This document shows positions 19,101 through 27,007 of a stretch of 47,903 nt of DNA, in pieces. Made by a program: the position numbers and the translations under genes. The notes under the pieces are model-generated. The model worked only from the letters and a program-made list of their open reading frames with translations. It did no database searches and had not been told where the DNA came from. The stretch's first letter is position 1, and each line of letters begins with the position of its first letter. The DNA lies in contig CALCGQ010000384.1 of the NCBI GenBank assembly GCA_937901015.1, forward strand, positions 1 through 47,903. Reading direction: 5' to 3'. The stretch is from an uncultured Bacteroidota bacterium. Its GTDB lineage: Bacteria > Bacteroidota > Bacteroidia > Bacteroidales > F082.

Positions 19101-19955
19101 GATGAGCTTGGATTACAAAATACTTTAACATCAACATTAAATGTAGATCTGAATAATTACTTATCAGTTTTTGTATGCATGGGTGGATTATTTAGTAATT
19201 ATACATTACAGGAAAAAGATTGGGTATTATTATCTGACTACCTCAACTCATCAGGAAATATGTATATGGAGGGTAGAACAATTTGGGGAAGCCCACAATA
19301 TCCAATCATCAATAACATGTTTAACATAAGAGCTGAACAACCTAGTTATTACTATCCTCTCGATACAGTTATTGGTGTTAATGATCTTTACACAAAAAAT
19401 ATGATGTTTGAGGTGAATGATGAAACACCTTATATAAATTATTTCATCCATCCAAAAGAAGGAGCTACCACTCTATTAAAAACCCAAACTCATGATAGCT
19501 CAGGTGTTACAATTGCTTACGACGAAGGCAGTTATAAGACCATAGGTTCGAGCCTGACAATTAACTCTTTTGTGGATACTGATTTAATAAGTACCAAAAA
19601 GAATTATTTACTTAGTATATTGGATTTCTTTGACTTAAAGAAATACATTTATGTGGATATAACTGAAAATTTTTCACCCTCGCTTTTAGATTTGGAAATA
19701 TATCCAAATCCTGCTAGTAGTTCGGTTACATTTAGTATTTCTAATAAGTTGAGTTCCGAGTCTTTTATCCAGATATTAGATCTGAATGGGATGATAATTT
19801 ATGAGAAACATATTACTGATACAAGAACAACTAGTTCCATAACAATTCCATGGGACGGGACTCATCCAAATGGAAGAAGAGCTTCACCGGGTTTATACCT
19901 AATAAGATATACTTCAGGTGAAGATGCAATCTCGAAAAAACTGATAATCAAGTAG
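16143..19955 (+). CDS. T9SS-secreted papain-like (C1 family) cysteine peptidase, 1270 aa
   Basis: A signal peptide (1-26) is followed by a papain-like domain: NQQGYWNCGQCAGVAYNF corresponds to the papain Q..CGSCW motif, making Cys89 the nucleophile; THAMTIVGFND contains His245; and YINSTTYDDGIGYMMYRV contains Asn292, equivalent to the papain Asn-Ser-Trp-Gly site. Between His and Asn lies an insertion with two DxNxDG calcium-loop motifs (DVNGDGKF, DLNEDGIL). Downstream are beta-rich regions (about 330-990), a flavodoxin/GATase1-like segment (about 995-1180, VLILDRDPD) and a type A T9SS sorting domain (about 1193-1270, YPNPASSSVTFSI to ISKKLIIK). It is therefore exported through T9SS and attached or released at the cell surface. 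The frameshifted metallopeptidase follows 2 bases later. Confidence 0.87.
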   Translation: MDFMNYFKYISHFILFTLITTSTFLVGQKSNYNIELTKQDSIYSANLPILKVPEGYNKRIALPSELDNSILPFMRPAFNQQGYWNCGQCAGVAYNFTYEINLARGVIGDWIVNQYSQNFTYNFMNRAGDYGVSYFNSFEAIKACGNPNLEDYGGMYNVLGKGWKSSYSLYENAMRNRIVDVYAIDVSTPEGLETLKYWLLDHMNGSEYGGLANFYFGWGFSSNLPPESPDSGFQVVLESHPIATHAMTIVGFNDSVRYDVNGDGKFTNNIDLNEDGILDMKDWEIGAVKYINSTTYDDGIGYMMYRVLALESGHGGIWNQQVHVLKVDAEYIPTASVRVKLRHNSREKIKLIAGISTNLDDNYPQHTMDFPIFNFQGGDYYMQGLELDETYKDIELALDISPLFSYLEDGQEAKFFIQVVENDKDNTGEGEVLYYSLVMELDTLNEIVCQQVPVDITNNAITTLQLTNNNSFDKVKIITNDLAKVEAGIISEFQLEAQGGTEPYKWSIENQYNLNEVNNSFSEINQTKLEFENNYEASTSLQLPFDFPFYGDTLDSITVFIDGFIMFEDKPYPYPYFTGEESIIKTHKMIAPFISNLLLLEAKDDGVWIDSNSERIIIRWKASSEYSWGDEVNFSLTLRKDGGIETHYGSMKFPEEIHWASGVSEGDKTNYTLLNTNQNHEELTYSSFSYLKSNLIPEVLSITENGLVSIMINESINNYPFVVQVKDRNGIRDSKVFNQTASNFSVNFQINNNDKYVDYDEISSINMDIENTSNKNYNNVFIRLHSTDEFLTLSDSIIQVGNLDAGEYIEISEAATFSFSTDVPDRYNSTIECELITDNDMLRSKITTTVNAPEFRFLSKQILDGDDGVLYPGETSTIKLLIQNTGHAISSNAFSVLGSEYNKIYIDFERLELENLYPGDTISVSYIIAAKFAVPMGTLATLDLDIYLNNKLVNKMTTDIRLGHIPVLILDRDPDLTSGLQLRSMLDELGLQNTLTSTLNVDLNNYLSVFVCMGGLFSNYTLQEKDWVLLSDYLNSSGNMYMEGRTIWGSPQYPIINNMFNIRAEQPSYYYPLDTVIGVNDLYTKNMMFEVNDETPYINYFIHPKEGATTLLKTQTHDSSGVTIAYDEGSYKTIGSSLTINSFVDTDLISTKKNYLLSILDFFDLKKYIYVDITENFSPSLLDLEIYPNPASSSVTFSISNKLSSESFIQILDLNGMIIYEKHITDTRTTSSITIPWDGTHPNGRRASPGLYLIRYTSGEDAISKKLIIK

Positions 19956-19957
19956 GC

Positions 19958-20760
19958 ATGAATAGAGGTCATGGTTTTATAGTTCTTTTAATAATTTTTC
20001 ACTTATCATCCTTTTCTCAAAATATTGACAGATGGACTGCAGGTAGTGCTAGGCAACTAAACGGAGAAGTAGCTTCACTAATTTGCTTTATCTCAACACC
20101 AAATGATAACTGGTCAGAATCAGAAAAGGATAGCGTATTGAGATATATTAAAAAAAGTGATCGTTGGTTAATAGACCAAGCCTTAAGTTACAATGTTAAA
20201 TTAAATATTAGTAATTATATATTAAATAATGGGACCGACATTAAGTTCGATAGTATTGAACAAGGTACAGGTAGTGGAAAAGAAAGAGTTGACTGGATAT
20301 ATAATACATTACAAAAACTTGGTTATAAAAATTCAAAGAAAGCAGCCAAAAAGCTAAAAAAAAATACGATTCGGATAATCTTCAGATGTTAATTATTGCT
20401 AAAGGTAATGGAAGATCCTATGCAATTAGATATGGATCAGGAATAAATAAAAAGAAGTATTTTTTGGAGGGAATGATGCTTTACAGTGGAAACTTAGTAT
20501 ACAACCCCAATCATTTTGCAGCGGTCTATTCTCATGAATTACTACACCTATATGGGGCATGGGATCTATATGCAACCTATGCTCAAACAATCGACAGACA
20601 AGCTAGAGCAACCGAATTATATCCCAACGATATAATGCTTCGTGTTGATCAGAATCAAGGTCCATTAAAAGTAGATAAACTTACGGCATGGCTAATAGGA
20701 TGGAACCAAACTGAAGAAGAACATTTTGAATGGTTCAGACCATCTGACTATAATAAATAG
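19958..20760 (+). pseudogene. Frameshifted secreted metzincin-like zinc metallopeptidase
   Basis: Two ORFs (19958-20392 and 20386-20760) make one gene split at a run of nine A (about 20356-20364). Adding one A would join KKLKK to KYDSDNLQMLIIAKGNG, giving about 267 aa. The first half has a signal peptide (MNRGHGFIVLLIIFHLSSFSQ). The second half contains HELLHLYGAWD, an HExxHxxGxxD zinc site as in metzincin-like and snapalysin-type peptidases. No sorting domain or lipobox is present. The start is 2 bases after the C1 peptidase stop, so they are probably cotranscribed. The break may be a true mutation, a homopolymer sequencing error, or transcriptional slippage that restores the frame in some mRNAs. 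Confidence 0.75.
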
Positions 20761-21157
20761 TAATTAGTTAATTATTACTTTTATAAAAACCTTTTTGTTA
20801 TACCATTCGATTTGAACAATATAAAGTCTAGGTTTCAATTGGGATAATTCTTCCAAACTTTTTATAGTTGTTTAGAGATGAAAAGAAATGTCATCAATCC
20901 AACTAATATAACTATCTAAACTGGAGTTTTTGTGAATCCATCTTTAATATTCACCACAATATATGGAATCTTATAAGTCTTTGCATTGGTTCTTGCTAAT
21001 GAAAAACCAGAGAATATGAAGAGTAAAAGAACAAGGTCAATCTTTTTTACAATGTTTGATCTAGATATTAAAAATACATAATCAATACAACAAAAAGCAA
21101 AGAGGGGTTTGCGTATGGAAAGAATTATTAATTTTACATTAGTAAGATATAGTATAT
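20761..21157. other. Intergenic region holding the minus-strand remnant and the SDR gene leader
   Basis: These 397 bases contain no intact ORF. Most (20764-21068) is the decayed T9SS cargo gene on the minus strand. The remaining bases before 21158 hold a TTTG at 21108-21111 and TAATTTTA at 21129-21136, spaced 17 apart, which is a weak promoter for the SDR gene. A 12-base direct repeat TATGGAAAGAAT (21114 and 21157) also lies here, its second copy overlapping the SDR start codon. Confidence 0.5.
20764..21068 (-). pseudogene. Decayed T9SS cargo gene (signal peptide and sorting-domain tail remain)
   Basis: The ORF track does not list it. On the minus strand from about 21059 downward, one frame reads SNIVKKIDLVLLLFIFSGFS and continues to ...YKIPYIVVNIKDGFTKTPV then a stop at about 20920. 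The next frame continues DSYISWIDDISFHL, a TAA, then IKSLEELSQLKPRLYIVQIE and WYNKKVFIKVIIN ending at 20764. The final part closely follows the type A T9SS sorting-domain ending (L.pGLYIV.I...kvf.KvIIN). No ATG is found before the signal-peptide-like part. The total length is short, so the middle may be deleted. The remnant converges on the frameshifted peptidase. Confidence 0.55.
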
Positions 21158-22087
21158 ATGGAAAGAATAGTTTTATTTGGAGGTAGCGGTTTCATTGGTA
21201 AACATGCTGTAAAGCAACTAATGGGGAAATATGAGATTGTTATTGTTTCACGTCACAAACGCACTACTTCTGAAGAATTTGGTGAAGAAGTAAATGTATT
21301 AAGACTCCGTAGAAGTGATATTTCAAAGATCACTGAACAAATAAATGGTGCTGCTGCGGTGATAAATCTTGCTGGTGAGAATGTGGGAGAAAGGTGGACC
21401 TCATCGAAGATGGACAAGATAAAAAAAAGCAGACTTGATGTGGATAGCATTATCGTTCGAGCAGTAACAAATGCGGAGATAAAACCAAAAGTTGTTATTC
21501 AAGGATCTGCAATTGGAATATATGGTAATAGCAGAAATACCATTGATATTAATGAAGAAACAACTCTCGGACAAAGAGGGTTTCTAACTAAAGTAGCAAT
21601 AAGCCATGAGGAAGCATTAAACCAATTGGAAAAGGTTACCCGGGTTGTTTATATAAGAACAGGAATGGTGCTTGGTGGTGATGGTGGTGCTCTTCCAAAA
21701 TTATCGGCTCAATTTAAATTATACCTAGGCGGAAAGCTGGGGAGTGGAAATCAATGGTCATCATGGATTCACATTGACGATGAGGTAAGAGCCATAAAGT
21801 TTTTAATCGAAAATGATAGCTGTTCCGGAGCATATAATCTCACAGCACCAAATCCAGTTACTAACAAAGAATTTACGAAAAAGCTGGCCAATACACTAAA
21901 ACGACCACATTTCATGTCAGCTCCTGCTTTCGTTCTTAGACTTTTCCTCGGAACAATGGCAAACGAACTGCTTATAACTGGACTAAAAGTTATTCCCACA
22001 AGACTTATTGATGCTGGTTTCAAGTTTAAATATTCAAAAATAGAAGATGCTTTTGAAAACATCTTTCGTGAAAATATTGTAGAATGA
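21158..22087 (+). CDS. TIGR01777-type NAD(P)-dependent epimerase (YfcH-like SDR)
   Basis: This 309-aa extended short-chain dehydrogenase has a Rossmann N-terminus (FGGSGFIGKHAVKQL), the family segment INLAGENVGERWTSSKMDKI, QGSAIGIYGN with the Ser/Tyr active-site spacing, YIRTGMVLGGDGGALPKL, and WSSWIHIDDEV. The C-terminal 50 residues (PAFVLRLFLGTMANELLITG, then GFKFKYSKIEDAFENIF) match the DUF1731 end found in this family. Members are cytoplasmic and their substrate is unknown; a plant and cyanobacterial relative acts at the plastid division plane. The stop overlaps the following YccF gene by 4 bases (ATGA), so the two are probably coupled. Confidence 0.88.
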   Translation: MERIVLFGGSGFIGKHAVKQLMGKYEIVIVSRHKRTTSEEFGEEVNVLRLRRSDISKITEQINGAAAVINLAGENVGERWTSSKMDKIKKSRLDVDSIIVRAVTNAEIKPKVVIQGSAIGIYGNSRNTIDINEETTLGQRGFLTKVAISHEEALNQLEKVTRVVYIRTGMVLGGDGGALPKLSAQFKLYLGGKLGSGNQWSSWIHIDDEVRAIKFLIENDSCSGAYNLTAPNPVTNKEFTKKLANTLKRPHFMSAPAFVLRLFLGTMANELLITGLKVIPTRLIDAGFKFKYSKIEDAFENIFRENIVE

Positions 22088-22458
22088 GATTCTTAGGAAA
22101 CATCATTTGGCTAATTTTTGGAGGATTTGCAATAGCAGTAGAATATTTTGCGGCTAGTATTGTATTGTTTTTGACGATAATTGGAATTCCTTTTGGAATT
22201 CAAACCATAAAACTCGGGCTTCTTGCAATATGGCCATTTGGTAGCAAAGTGGTAAAAGTTGATCAGCCTACAGGATGTTTAAGTACTCTAATGAACATAA
22301 TTTGGTTTTTTATTGGAGGGTTATGGATAATGCTCACGCATGTTGCCTTTGGTATTCTTCTTTTTATAACAATAATTGGGATTCCTTGGGCTAAGCAGCA
22401 CTTCAAACTTGCTGGTCTAGCATTAACTCCCTTTGGAAGAGATATAATTAGTAGTTAA
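22084..22458 (+). CDS. YccF domain membrane protein
   Basis: This 124-aa inner-membrane protein is built of two similar halves, each starting NIIW and containing a TIIGIP turn: NIIWLIFGGFAIAVEY...LTIIGIPFGIQTIKL and NIIWFFIGGLWIMLTH...ITIIGIPWAKQHFKLAGLALTPFG. That duplication and the LTPFGRDI end are characteristic of the YccF (DUF307) family. The function of the family is unknown. Translation starts on an ATGA overlap with the epimerase gene, placing both in one transcript. Confidence 0.9.
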   Translation: MRFLGNIIWLIFGGFAIAVEYFAASIVLFLTIIGIPFGIQTIKLGLLAIWPFGSKVVKVDQPTGCLSTLMNIIWFFIGGLWIMLTHVAFGILLFITIIGIPWAKQHFKLAGLALTPFGRDIISS

Positions 22459-22509
22459 TAGCTCTAAAAAATATTATTTGTAATATCGCGCCATATTATA
22501 TTTCGAATT

Positions 22510-23592
22510 ATGAACTCACCATTAGTCCTCGACACAGAATCTGTAAAATATATTATAGGTGATGGAGCACTTGAGAAATCCAGTAATAAATTTGACCAAT
22601 ATGGAAGGGTTATCATCATCACAGATGATAATGTTGAGAAACATTGTTTGCCCGTATTTAAAAGGAAATTACCCGACCTAAAGATTTTTGCAACCATTAC
22701 AATTATAAGTGGCGAAGAAAACAAATCTATTCATCAGTTAATCTATATCTGGAATGAACTAACAAGATTAAATGTTGGGAGAGATGACCTTATAATAAAC
22801 CTTGGCGGCGGAGTACTTACTGATATTGCAGGAATGGCTGCTGCTACTTTCAAGCGCGGTGTTCAGTTTATGAATTTCCCCACAACACTGCTAGGAATGG
22901 TTGATGCCGCCATTGGTGGGAAAACGGGTATTGATTTTGCTCAGTTTAAAAATCAGGTAGGTCTATTTATAAATCCTGTTTGTGTAATTATTGACCCTAT
23001 TTTTCTTAGCACACTTGAAAAAGCGCATTGGCAATCAGGTTTTGCAGAGGTGGTGAAATATGGCTTAATTATGGACAGAGAGCTGTGGCAAAAGCTTAAT
23101 AAAAAGCATTATCAGCAAATCGACGACTGGAGTTCAATAATAATTAAAGCAGCACGAGATAAAATTGATATTGTAAGGTTTGATGTATATGAGAAAGGTA
23201 TGCGGAAGAATCTCAATTTTGGTCATACCATTGGTCATGCAATAGAATCATTCTATCTCAAATCAGGTAAACCTGTTACACATGGAACAGCTATTGCTGC
23301 AGGTATAATATGTGAAGCCTGGATATCATCAAAGATTTTCAGTTTGGAATGTACAAACCTTGAACCCATTGTCAAAATGATTGATAACAACTTCAGCAGG
23401 TTTAATTTTACAACTGATGACATTCCTGTAATAATGAAGTTAATGAAGCAAGACAAAAAGATTCGTGAAAATAAACAGAAGATGAGTCTCATTCGTAAAA
23501 TTGGTAAAGCCGTTCACGATATAGAAATAGATGACGACCTCATTACCAAAAGCCTAATATTTTATATTGAACGTAAAAAATGCAATAATTGA
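22510..23592 (+). CDS. aroB: 3-dehydroquinate synthase
   Basis: AroB converts DAHP to 3-dehydroquinate, the second step of the shikimate pathway, using NAD+ and a divalent metal in the cytoplasm. The NAD-binding block GGGVLTDIAGMAAATFKRGV and FPTTLLGMVDAAIGGKTGID (residues about 97-140) are diagnostic. Metal ligands are visible: Glu in SGFAEVVKYGLI, His in NFGHTIGHAIES, and His in VTHGTAIAAG. The length (360 aa) is normal. The stop overlaps the start of aroA (TTGA), so the two shikimate genes are translationally coupled. A TTTG and a TATATTTC box just upstream of the start could be its promoter, but the leader would be very short. Confidence 0.95.
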   Translation: MNSPLVLDTESVKYIIGDGALEKSSNKFDQYGRVIIITDDNVEKHCLPVFKRKLPDLKIFATITIISGEENKSIHQLIYIWNELTRLNVGRDDLIINLGGGVLTDIAGMAAATFKRGVQFMNFPTTLLGMVDAAIGGKTGIDFAQFKNQVGLFINPVCVIIDPIFLSTLEKAHWQSGFAEVVKYGLIMDRELWQKLNKKHYQQIDDWSSIIIKAARDKIDIVRFDVYEKGMRKNLNFGHTIGHAIESFYLKSGKPVTHGTAIAAGIICEAWISSKIFSLECTNLEPIVKMIDNNFSRFNFTTDDIPVIMKLMKQDKKIRENKQKMSLIRKIGKAVHDIEIDDDLITKSLIFYIERKKCNN

Positions 23593-24869
23593 ATTTCTCC
23601 ATATCCAAGATAAAAAGTGATTTTGCCGAAACAATCCAAATTGGCGGCTCAAAAAGCATTAGCAATAGGCTGTTGATAATTAAAGGATTGGGACAAAGCA
23701 AATGTGCAATATCTAATATTTCAGAATCTAATGATACCATGAGCTTATTGGATTTTGTAGCTAGAATTGAAACCTGTGAAAGGTCAAGAATTCCAATGAT
23801 AATTGATGTTGGCAATGCAGGAACAGTTGCAAGATTCCTTAGCGCTTATCTTTCGTTTCGTGAAGGAAAGTGGTTAATAACTGGCACTGAACGAATGAAA
23901 AAAAGACCCATGCAAAGTATTGTGGATAGTCTTCACCAATTGGGTGCTGAAATAAGCTATGCGGGAGTAAACGGTTTTTTGCCTTTAAGGATAACCGGCA
24001 GTGATATTCGTGGAAAGGAGATAACTACAGATGTTTCTGAAAGTAGCCAGTTTGTAAGCGCAATACTTATGATTGCACCTTATCTTGAGAACGGCCTAAT
24101 AATTAACTTTAAAGGGGAGCCTGTTTCGATGCCATATATGGAAATGACTCAAAAGTTAATGCAAAAGTTTGGCGTTCATGTAAACCTAACAAAAGAAAAA
24201 GCTGTGGTTCTGCCAGGAAAATATGAATTTCATCCATGTTCAGTTGAACCTGATTGGAGCTCTGCCTCATATTGGTATGAATGCGTGGCATTGTCAGAGT
24301 ATGGGGAAATATTTCTTCCGGGATATGCAAAAAATAGTCTGCAAGGAGATAGCATAGTTGTTTCCATATATGAAAAACTAGGGGTTAGAACTGAGTTCAT
24401 GATTGATGGAATAAAGCTATCTAAATCCAAAGTAGACATCAAAGAATTTTCTTATGATTTCAAAGGATTTCCAGATATAGTCCCTACAGTAATGGTTACC
24501 TGCGCTGCATTGGGGATTGATAGTGAGTTTATAAATATCAACCAACTTTTGTACAAGGAGTCGAATAGAATAGAGGCTCTGAGAACTGAGCTAAAAAAAA
24601 TTGGATCAAATCTAACAAAAAGAGGAAATATCCATAAGCTTACAAATACAAAAATAAACAGTAAAAACCTGATATTCAATACATATAAAGATCACCGTAT
24701 GGCTATGTGCCTTGCTCCATTAATTCTTAAATATGATACAATTGAGATTGAAAACCCAGAAATTGTAAATAAATCATACCCGTCGTTTTGGGATGATTTT
24801 AAAAAACTTAATTTTGCACATCTAGTTACAAAATCAACTAATAATACTCATGGTGAACAAACCTCTTGA
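23589..24869 (+). CDS. aroA: 3-phosphoshikimate 1-carboxyvinyltransferase (EPSP synthase)
   Basis: This enzyme transfers enolpyruvyl from PEP to shikimate-3-phosphate, the sixth shikimate step. Substrate-binding motifs are present: GGSKSISNRLLIIKGL at residues 19-34, VGNAGTVARFLSAYL (in place of the common NAGTAMRPL), GTERMKKRPM, VSESSQFVSAILM, YKESNRIEALRTELKKIG, and TYKDHRMAMCLAPL. The start is TTG, overlapping the aroB stop as TTGA; the first residues (MNFSISKIKSDFAETI) fit the family. The sequence is rather divergent from the Escherichia enzyme but looks intact. The 3' end overlaps the LutA-like gene by 20 bases. Confidence 0.92.
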   Translation: MNFSISKIKSDFAETIQIGGSKSISNRLLIIKGLGQSKCAISNISESNDTMSLLDFVARIETCERSRIPMIIDVGNAGTVARFLSAYLSFREGKWLITGTERMKKRPMQSIVDSLHQLGAEISYAGVNGFLPLRITGSDIRGKEITTDVSESSQFVSAILMIAPYLENGLIINFKGEPVSMPYMEMTQKLMQKFGVHVNLTKEKAVVLPGKYEFHPCSVEPDWSSASYWYECVALSEYGEIFLPGYAKNSLQGDSIVVSIYEKLGVRTEFMIDGIKLSKSKVDIKEFSYDFKGFPDIVPTVMVTCAALGIDSEFININQLLYKESNRIEALRTELKKIGSNLTKRGNIHKLTNTKINSKNLIFNTYKDHRMAMCLAPLILKYDTIEIENPEIVNKSYPSFWDDFKKLNFAHLVTKSTNNTHGEQTS

Positions 24870-25584
24870 AGTTGACATATTTATCCCTTGTTTTATCGAT
24901 CAGGTATATCCCGATACTGGGTTTAATATGATTAAGGTTCTTGAAAAAGCCGGTGTAAAAGTTCATTACAACCCAAAACAAACTTGCTGTGGGCAAATTG
25001 CTTTCAATAGTGGCTTTTGGGAAGAAGCGAAAAAACTTGGAATAAAATTTATCAAGGATTTTGACAATGGACGGATGATTGTGGGTCCATCGGCATCATG
25101 TATTGGTTATGTTCGAAATGGTTATGATGAGTTGTTCTATAACGGGGCACATCATAATGAGTACAAACAACTTCAGCGTTCAATATTTGAGATTACTGAC
25201 TTTTTAGTAAATATCGCCAAGGTAACCGAATTTGGTTCTATTTTTGAACATAAGGTAACATATCATGACTCTTGTGCCGCACTACGTGAATATAATCTTG
25301 GTGATGAGCCTAGAACATTACTTCGAAATGTAAAGGGTTTGGAATTGGTTGAGATGGAAGATACTCATGAATGCTGTGGATTTGGAGGTACCTTTTCAAC
25401 AAAGTTTGAACCAATATCAACGGCCATGGCAGAGCAGAAAGTTCATCATGCCTTAGATACCGGTGCTGAATTTATCGTATCAACCGATAGTTCTTGTTTG
25501 ATGCATCAATATGGCTATATTAAAAAGCATAATCTTCCGATTAAGGTAGCTCATATTGTAGATATACTAGCCTCTGGGTTATAA
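24850..25584 (+). CDS. LutA-like (Fe-S) cysteine-rich protein
   Basis: This 244-aa cytoplasmic protein carries two cysteine-rich CCG domains: PCFIDQVYPDTG...KQTCCGQIAFNSG, and YHDSCAALREYNLGD...HECCGFGGTFSTKFE...TDSSCLMHQYG. This is the signature of LutA/YkgE and the glycolate-oxidase GlpC-type iron-sulfur subunits, which work in L-lactate oxidation with LutB and LutC. Neither partner is adjacent: the gene instead follows aroA with a 20-base overlap. The two CCG domains can hold a noncubane Fe-S cluster in HdrB-type relatives. The role is therefore redox, but the substrate is uncertain. Confidence 0.88.
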   Translation: MVNKPLEVDIFIPCFIDQVYPDTGFNMIKVLEKAGVKVHYNPKQTCCGQIAFNSGFWEEAKKLGIKFIKDFDNGRMIVGPSASCIGYVRNGYDELFYNGAHHNEYKQLQRSIFEITDFLVNIAKVTEFGSIFEHKVTYHDSCAALREYNLGDEPRTLLRNVKGLELVEMEDTHECCGFGGTFSTKFEPISTAMAEQKVHHALDTGAEFIVSTDSSCLMHQYGYIKKHNLPIKVAHIVDILASGL

Positions 25585-25585
25585 T

Positions 25586-26941
25586 CTACCTGTCAAGAAA
25601 TTTCTTTAATTCATCTTTACCCACTGGTTTTCCCAGAATAATCTTATTTTCATCAAGAACAAATATCGATGGTGTGGCAACTATTCCATATTCCTCCACA
25701 ATATCACCGTTCCATCCTTTTAATTCAGCAATATTTATCCACTTATAGTCAGAATCAACTAAACTTTTCATTAAATCATCCTTGGATTCATCAATGGAAA
25801 TTGTAATTACCTCAAGTTCGTTTTTATTACCATAGTACGAATTAATAATAGGCATAACCTCATCACAATGAGGACACCAACTTGCCCAAAAAAGCAATAT
25901 GGTTTTCTTAGCCACTACATCGTCCAGAACAATGGCATTACCATCAATGTCTGTCGTGGTAAAGTTTGGGGCGCGTTTTCCTATGGCTAATTTCTTTATT
26001 AGTTCCATCTTGTTCTCAAGCTTTAATTTACGCTCAGTATTCTCACAAAACTGATCCAAAGAACTTGCATTTGCAATATGTTCTAACCCTTTTTCGAATC
26101 CAATGGATTCAAACCCACTAATTAGGAAATCAACAAGAAACTCATAAACCAACTGATTAGTTTGCGCATAATTTAGTACAGTATCAACTCCCATTAACAT
26201 ATAATCTTCCAGCTCTTCTTGAGAGTTTGCATCATTTTGAAATAAGCTAAGATAACTTACCACCTTAGATGTTAGTATGGTACTCCTAATAAGCATGGTA
26301 TCATTAAAATCCACATTATCAAAATGATGTTGCTTTGCAAAAAGGTTCTGTTCAACAGGAGTTAGCAAAGGATCTACAATCAGAGGTCTGTCGGTCTCCA
26401 AATATAATGCCGCCAAGGTTTTCGGATTATTAGCAACAAGTTCATCAATTCTGCTATTTAGTTGATTTTTGAGGAAATTATATTGTGAAATGGCATCCAT
26501 ATAGAACTCATCATTTGGTGGATAATTTCTCAGTAAAGAATTCAGAACATCTATCTTATAAAGGTTCATTCCCTTAATTCCCAGATAATCGTAATAAATA
26601 AGATTTTCAACAGAACTAATGATTTGGATAGCATCCTCATTATCAAACCCTGAAGTAGTAAATTGAATATCCTCTTTGTTAAAAATAAGTTCGACTGCCT
26701 GACCAGGCCCCTTGATTATCATATATATACCTGGATCAAACCTTGTGTCTAATTCAAATGTAAACGCCCCTGTTAAATCCGTTTGTGCAGTATCAACAAT
26801 CCTCCTTTTCTCACCCATCAGTTTCATCAGATACACATCCTCATTTTCTAAACCTGTGATGGTTCCGCTTATTTTATATTCCTGAGAAATAGCTGTAATT
26901 GACAAAATTAACAGCACAATAGTTAAGACTCTTTTTATCAT
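25586..26941 (-). CDS. TlpA-type thioredoxin-fold protein with DUF4369 domain (paralogue 1)
   Basis: The signal peptide (MIKRVLTIVLLILSITAISQ) supports the ATG at 26941; the longer TTG start in the ORF track only adds an implausible leader. A DUF4369-like N-terminal domain (YKISGTITGLENEDVYLMKL) is followed by a helical middle region and a C-terminal thioredoxin domain (about 320-450) with FWASWCPHC (Cys356 and Cys359) and the cis-Pro loop GIVATPSIF. It is expected to act in the periplasm as a thiol-disulfide reductase, usual for this Bacteroidota family. It converges on the LutA gene with a single base between the stop codons. A TAATTTTG box lies 17 bases upstream of the ATG. Confidence 0.88.
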   Translation of the reverse strand: MIKRVLTIVLLILSITAISQEYKISGTITGLENEDVYLMKLMGEKRRIVDTAQTDLTGAFTFELDTRFDPGIYMIIKGPGQAVELIFNKEDIQFTTSGFDNEDAIQIISSVENLIYYDYLGIKGMNLYKIDVLNSLLRNYPPNDEFYMDAISQYNFLKNQLNSRIDELVANNPKTLAALYLETDRPLIVDPLLTPVEQNLFAKQHHFDNVDFNDTMLIRSTILTSKVVSYLSLFQNDANSQEELEDYMLMGVDTVLNYAQTNQLVYEFLVDFLISGFESIGFEKGLEHIANASSLDQFCENTERKLKLENKMELIKKLAIGKRAPNFTTTDIDGNAIVLDDVVAKKTILLFWASWCPHCDEVMPIINSYYGNKNELEVITISIDESKDDLMKSLVDSDYKWINIAELKGWNGDIVEEYGIVATPSIFVLDENKIILGKPVGKDELKKFLDR

Positions 26942-26958
26942 AATGAAAATATATTTTT

Positions 26959-26966
26959 CAAAATTA
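26959..26966 (-). promoter_or_regulatory. Bacteroidota -7 promoter box before TlpA paralogue 1
   Basis: TAATTTTG matches TAnnTTTG and ends 17 bases before the ATG at 26941. If this is the promoter, transcription would begin downstream of the upstream TTG, which supports the shorter start. No -33 TTTG is visible at the expected distance. Confidence 0.4.
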
Positions 26967-27007
26967 AACAAAAGCCTTAATTTTATAGCCTTATAGTAAT
27001 TTGAATT

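Noticed and set aside
21115-21186. A 23-codon ORF (MERIINFTLVRYSIYGKNSF...) overlapping the SDR start in another frame, starting with the same TATGGAAAGAAT word.
   Set aside because: Short, no family, and easily explained by a chance direct repeat; no attenuator structure visible.
22464-22509. Possible riboswitch or attenuator before aroB.
   Set aside because: The gap is only about 50 bases, with no stem-loop or leader peptide seen.
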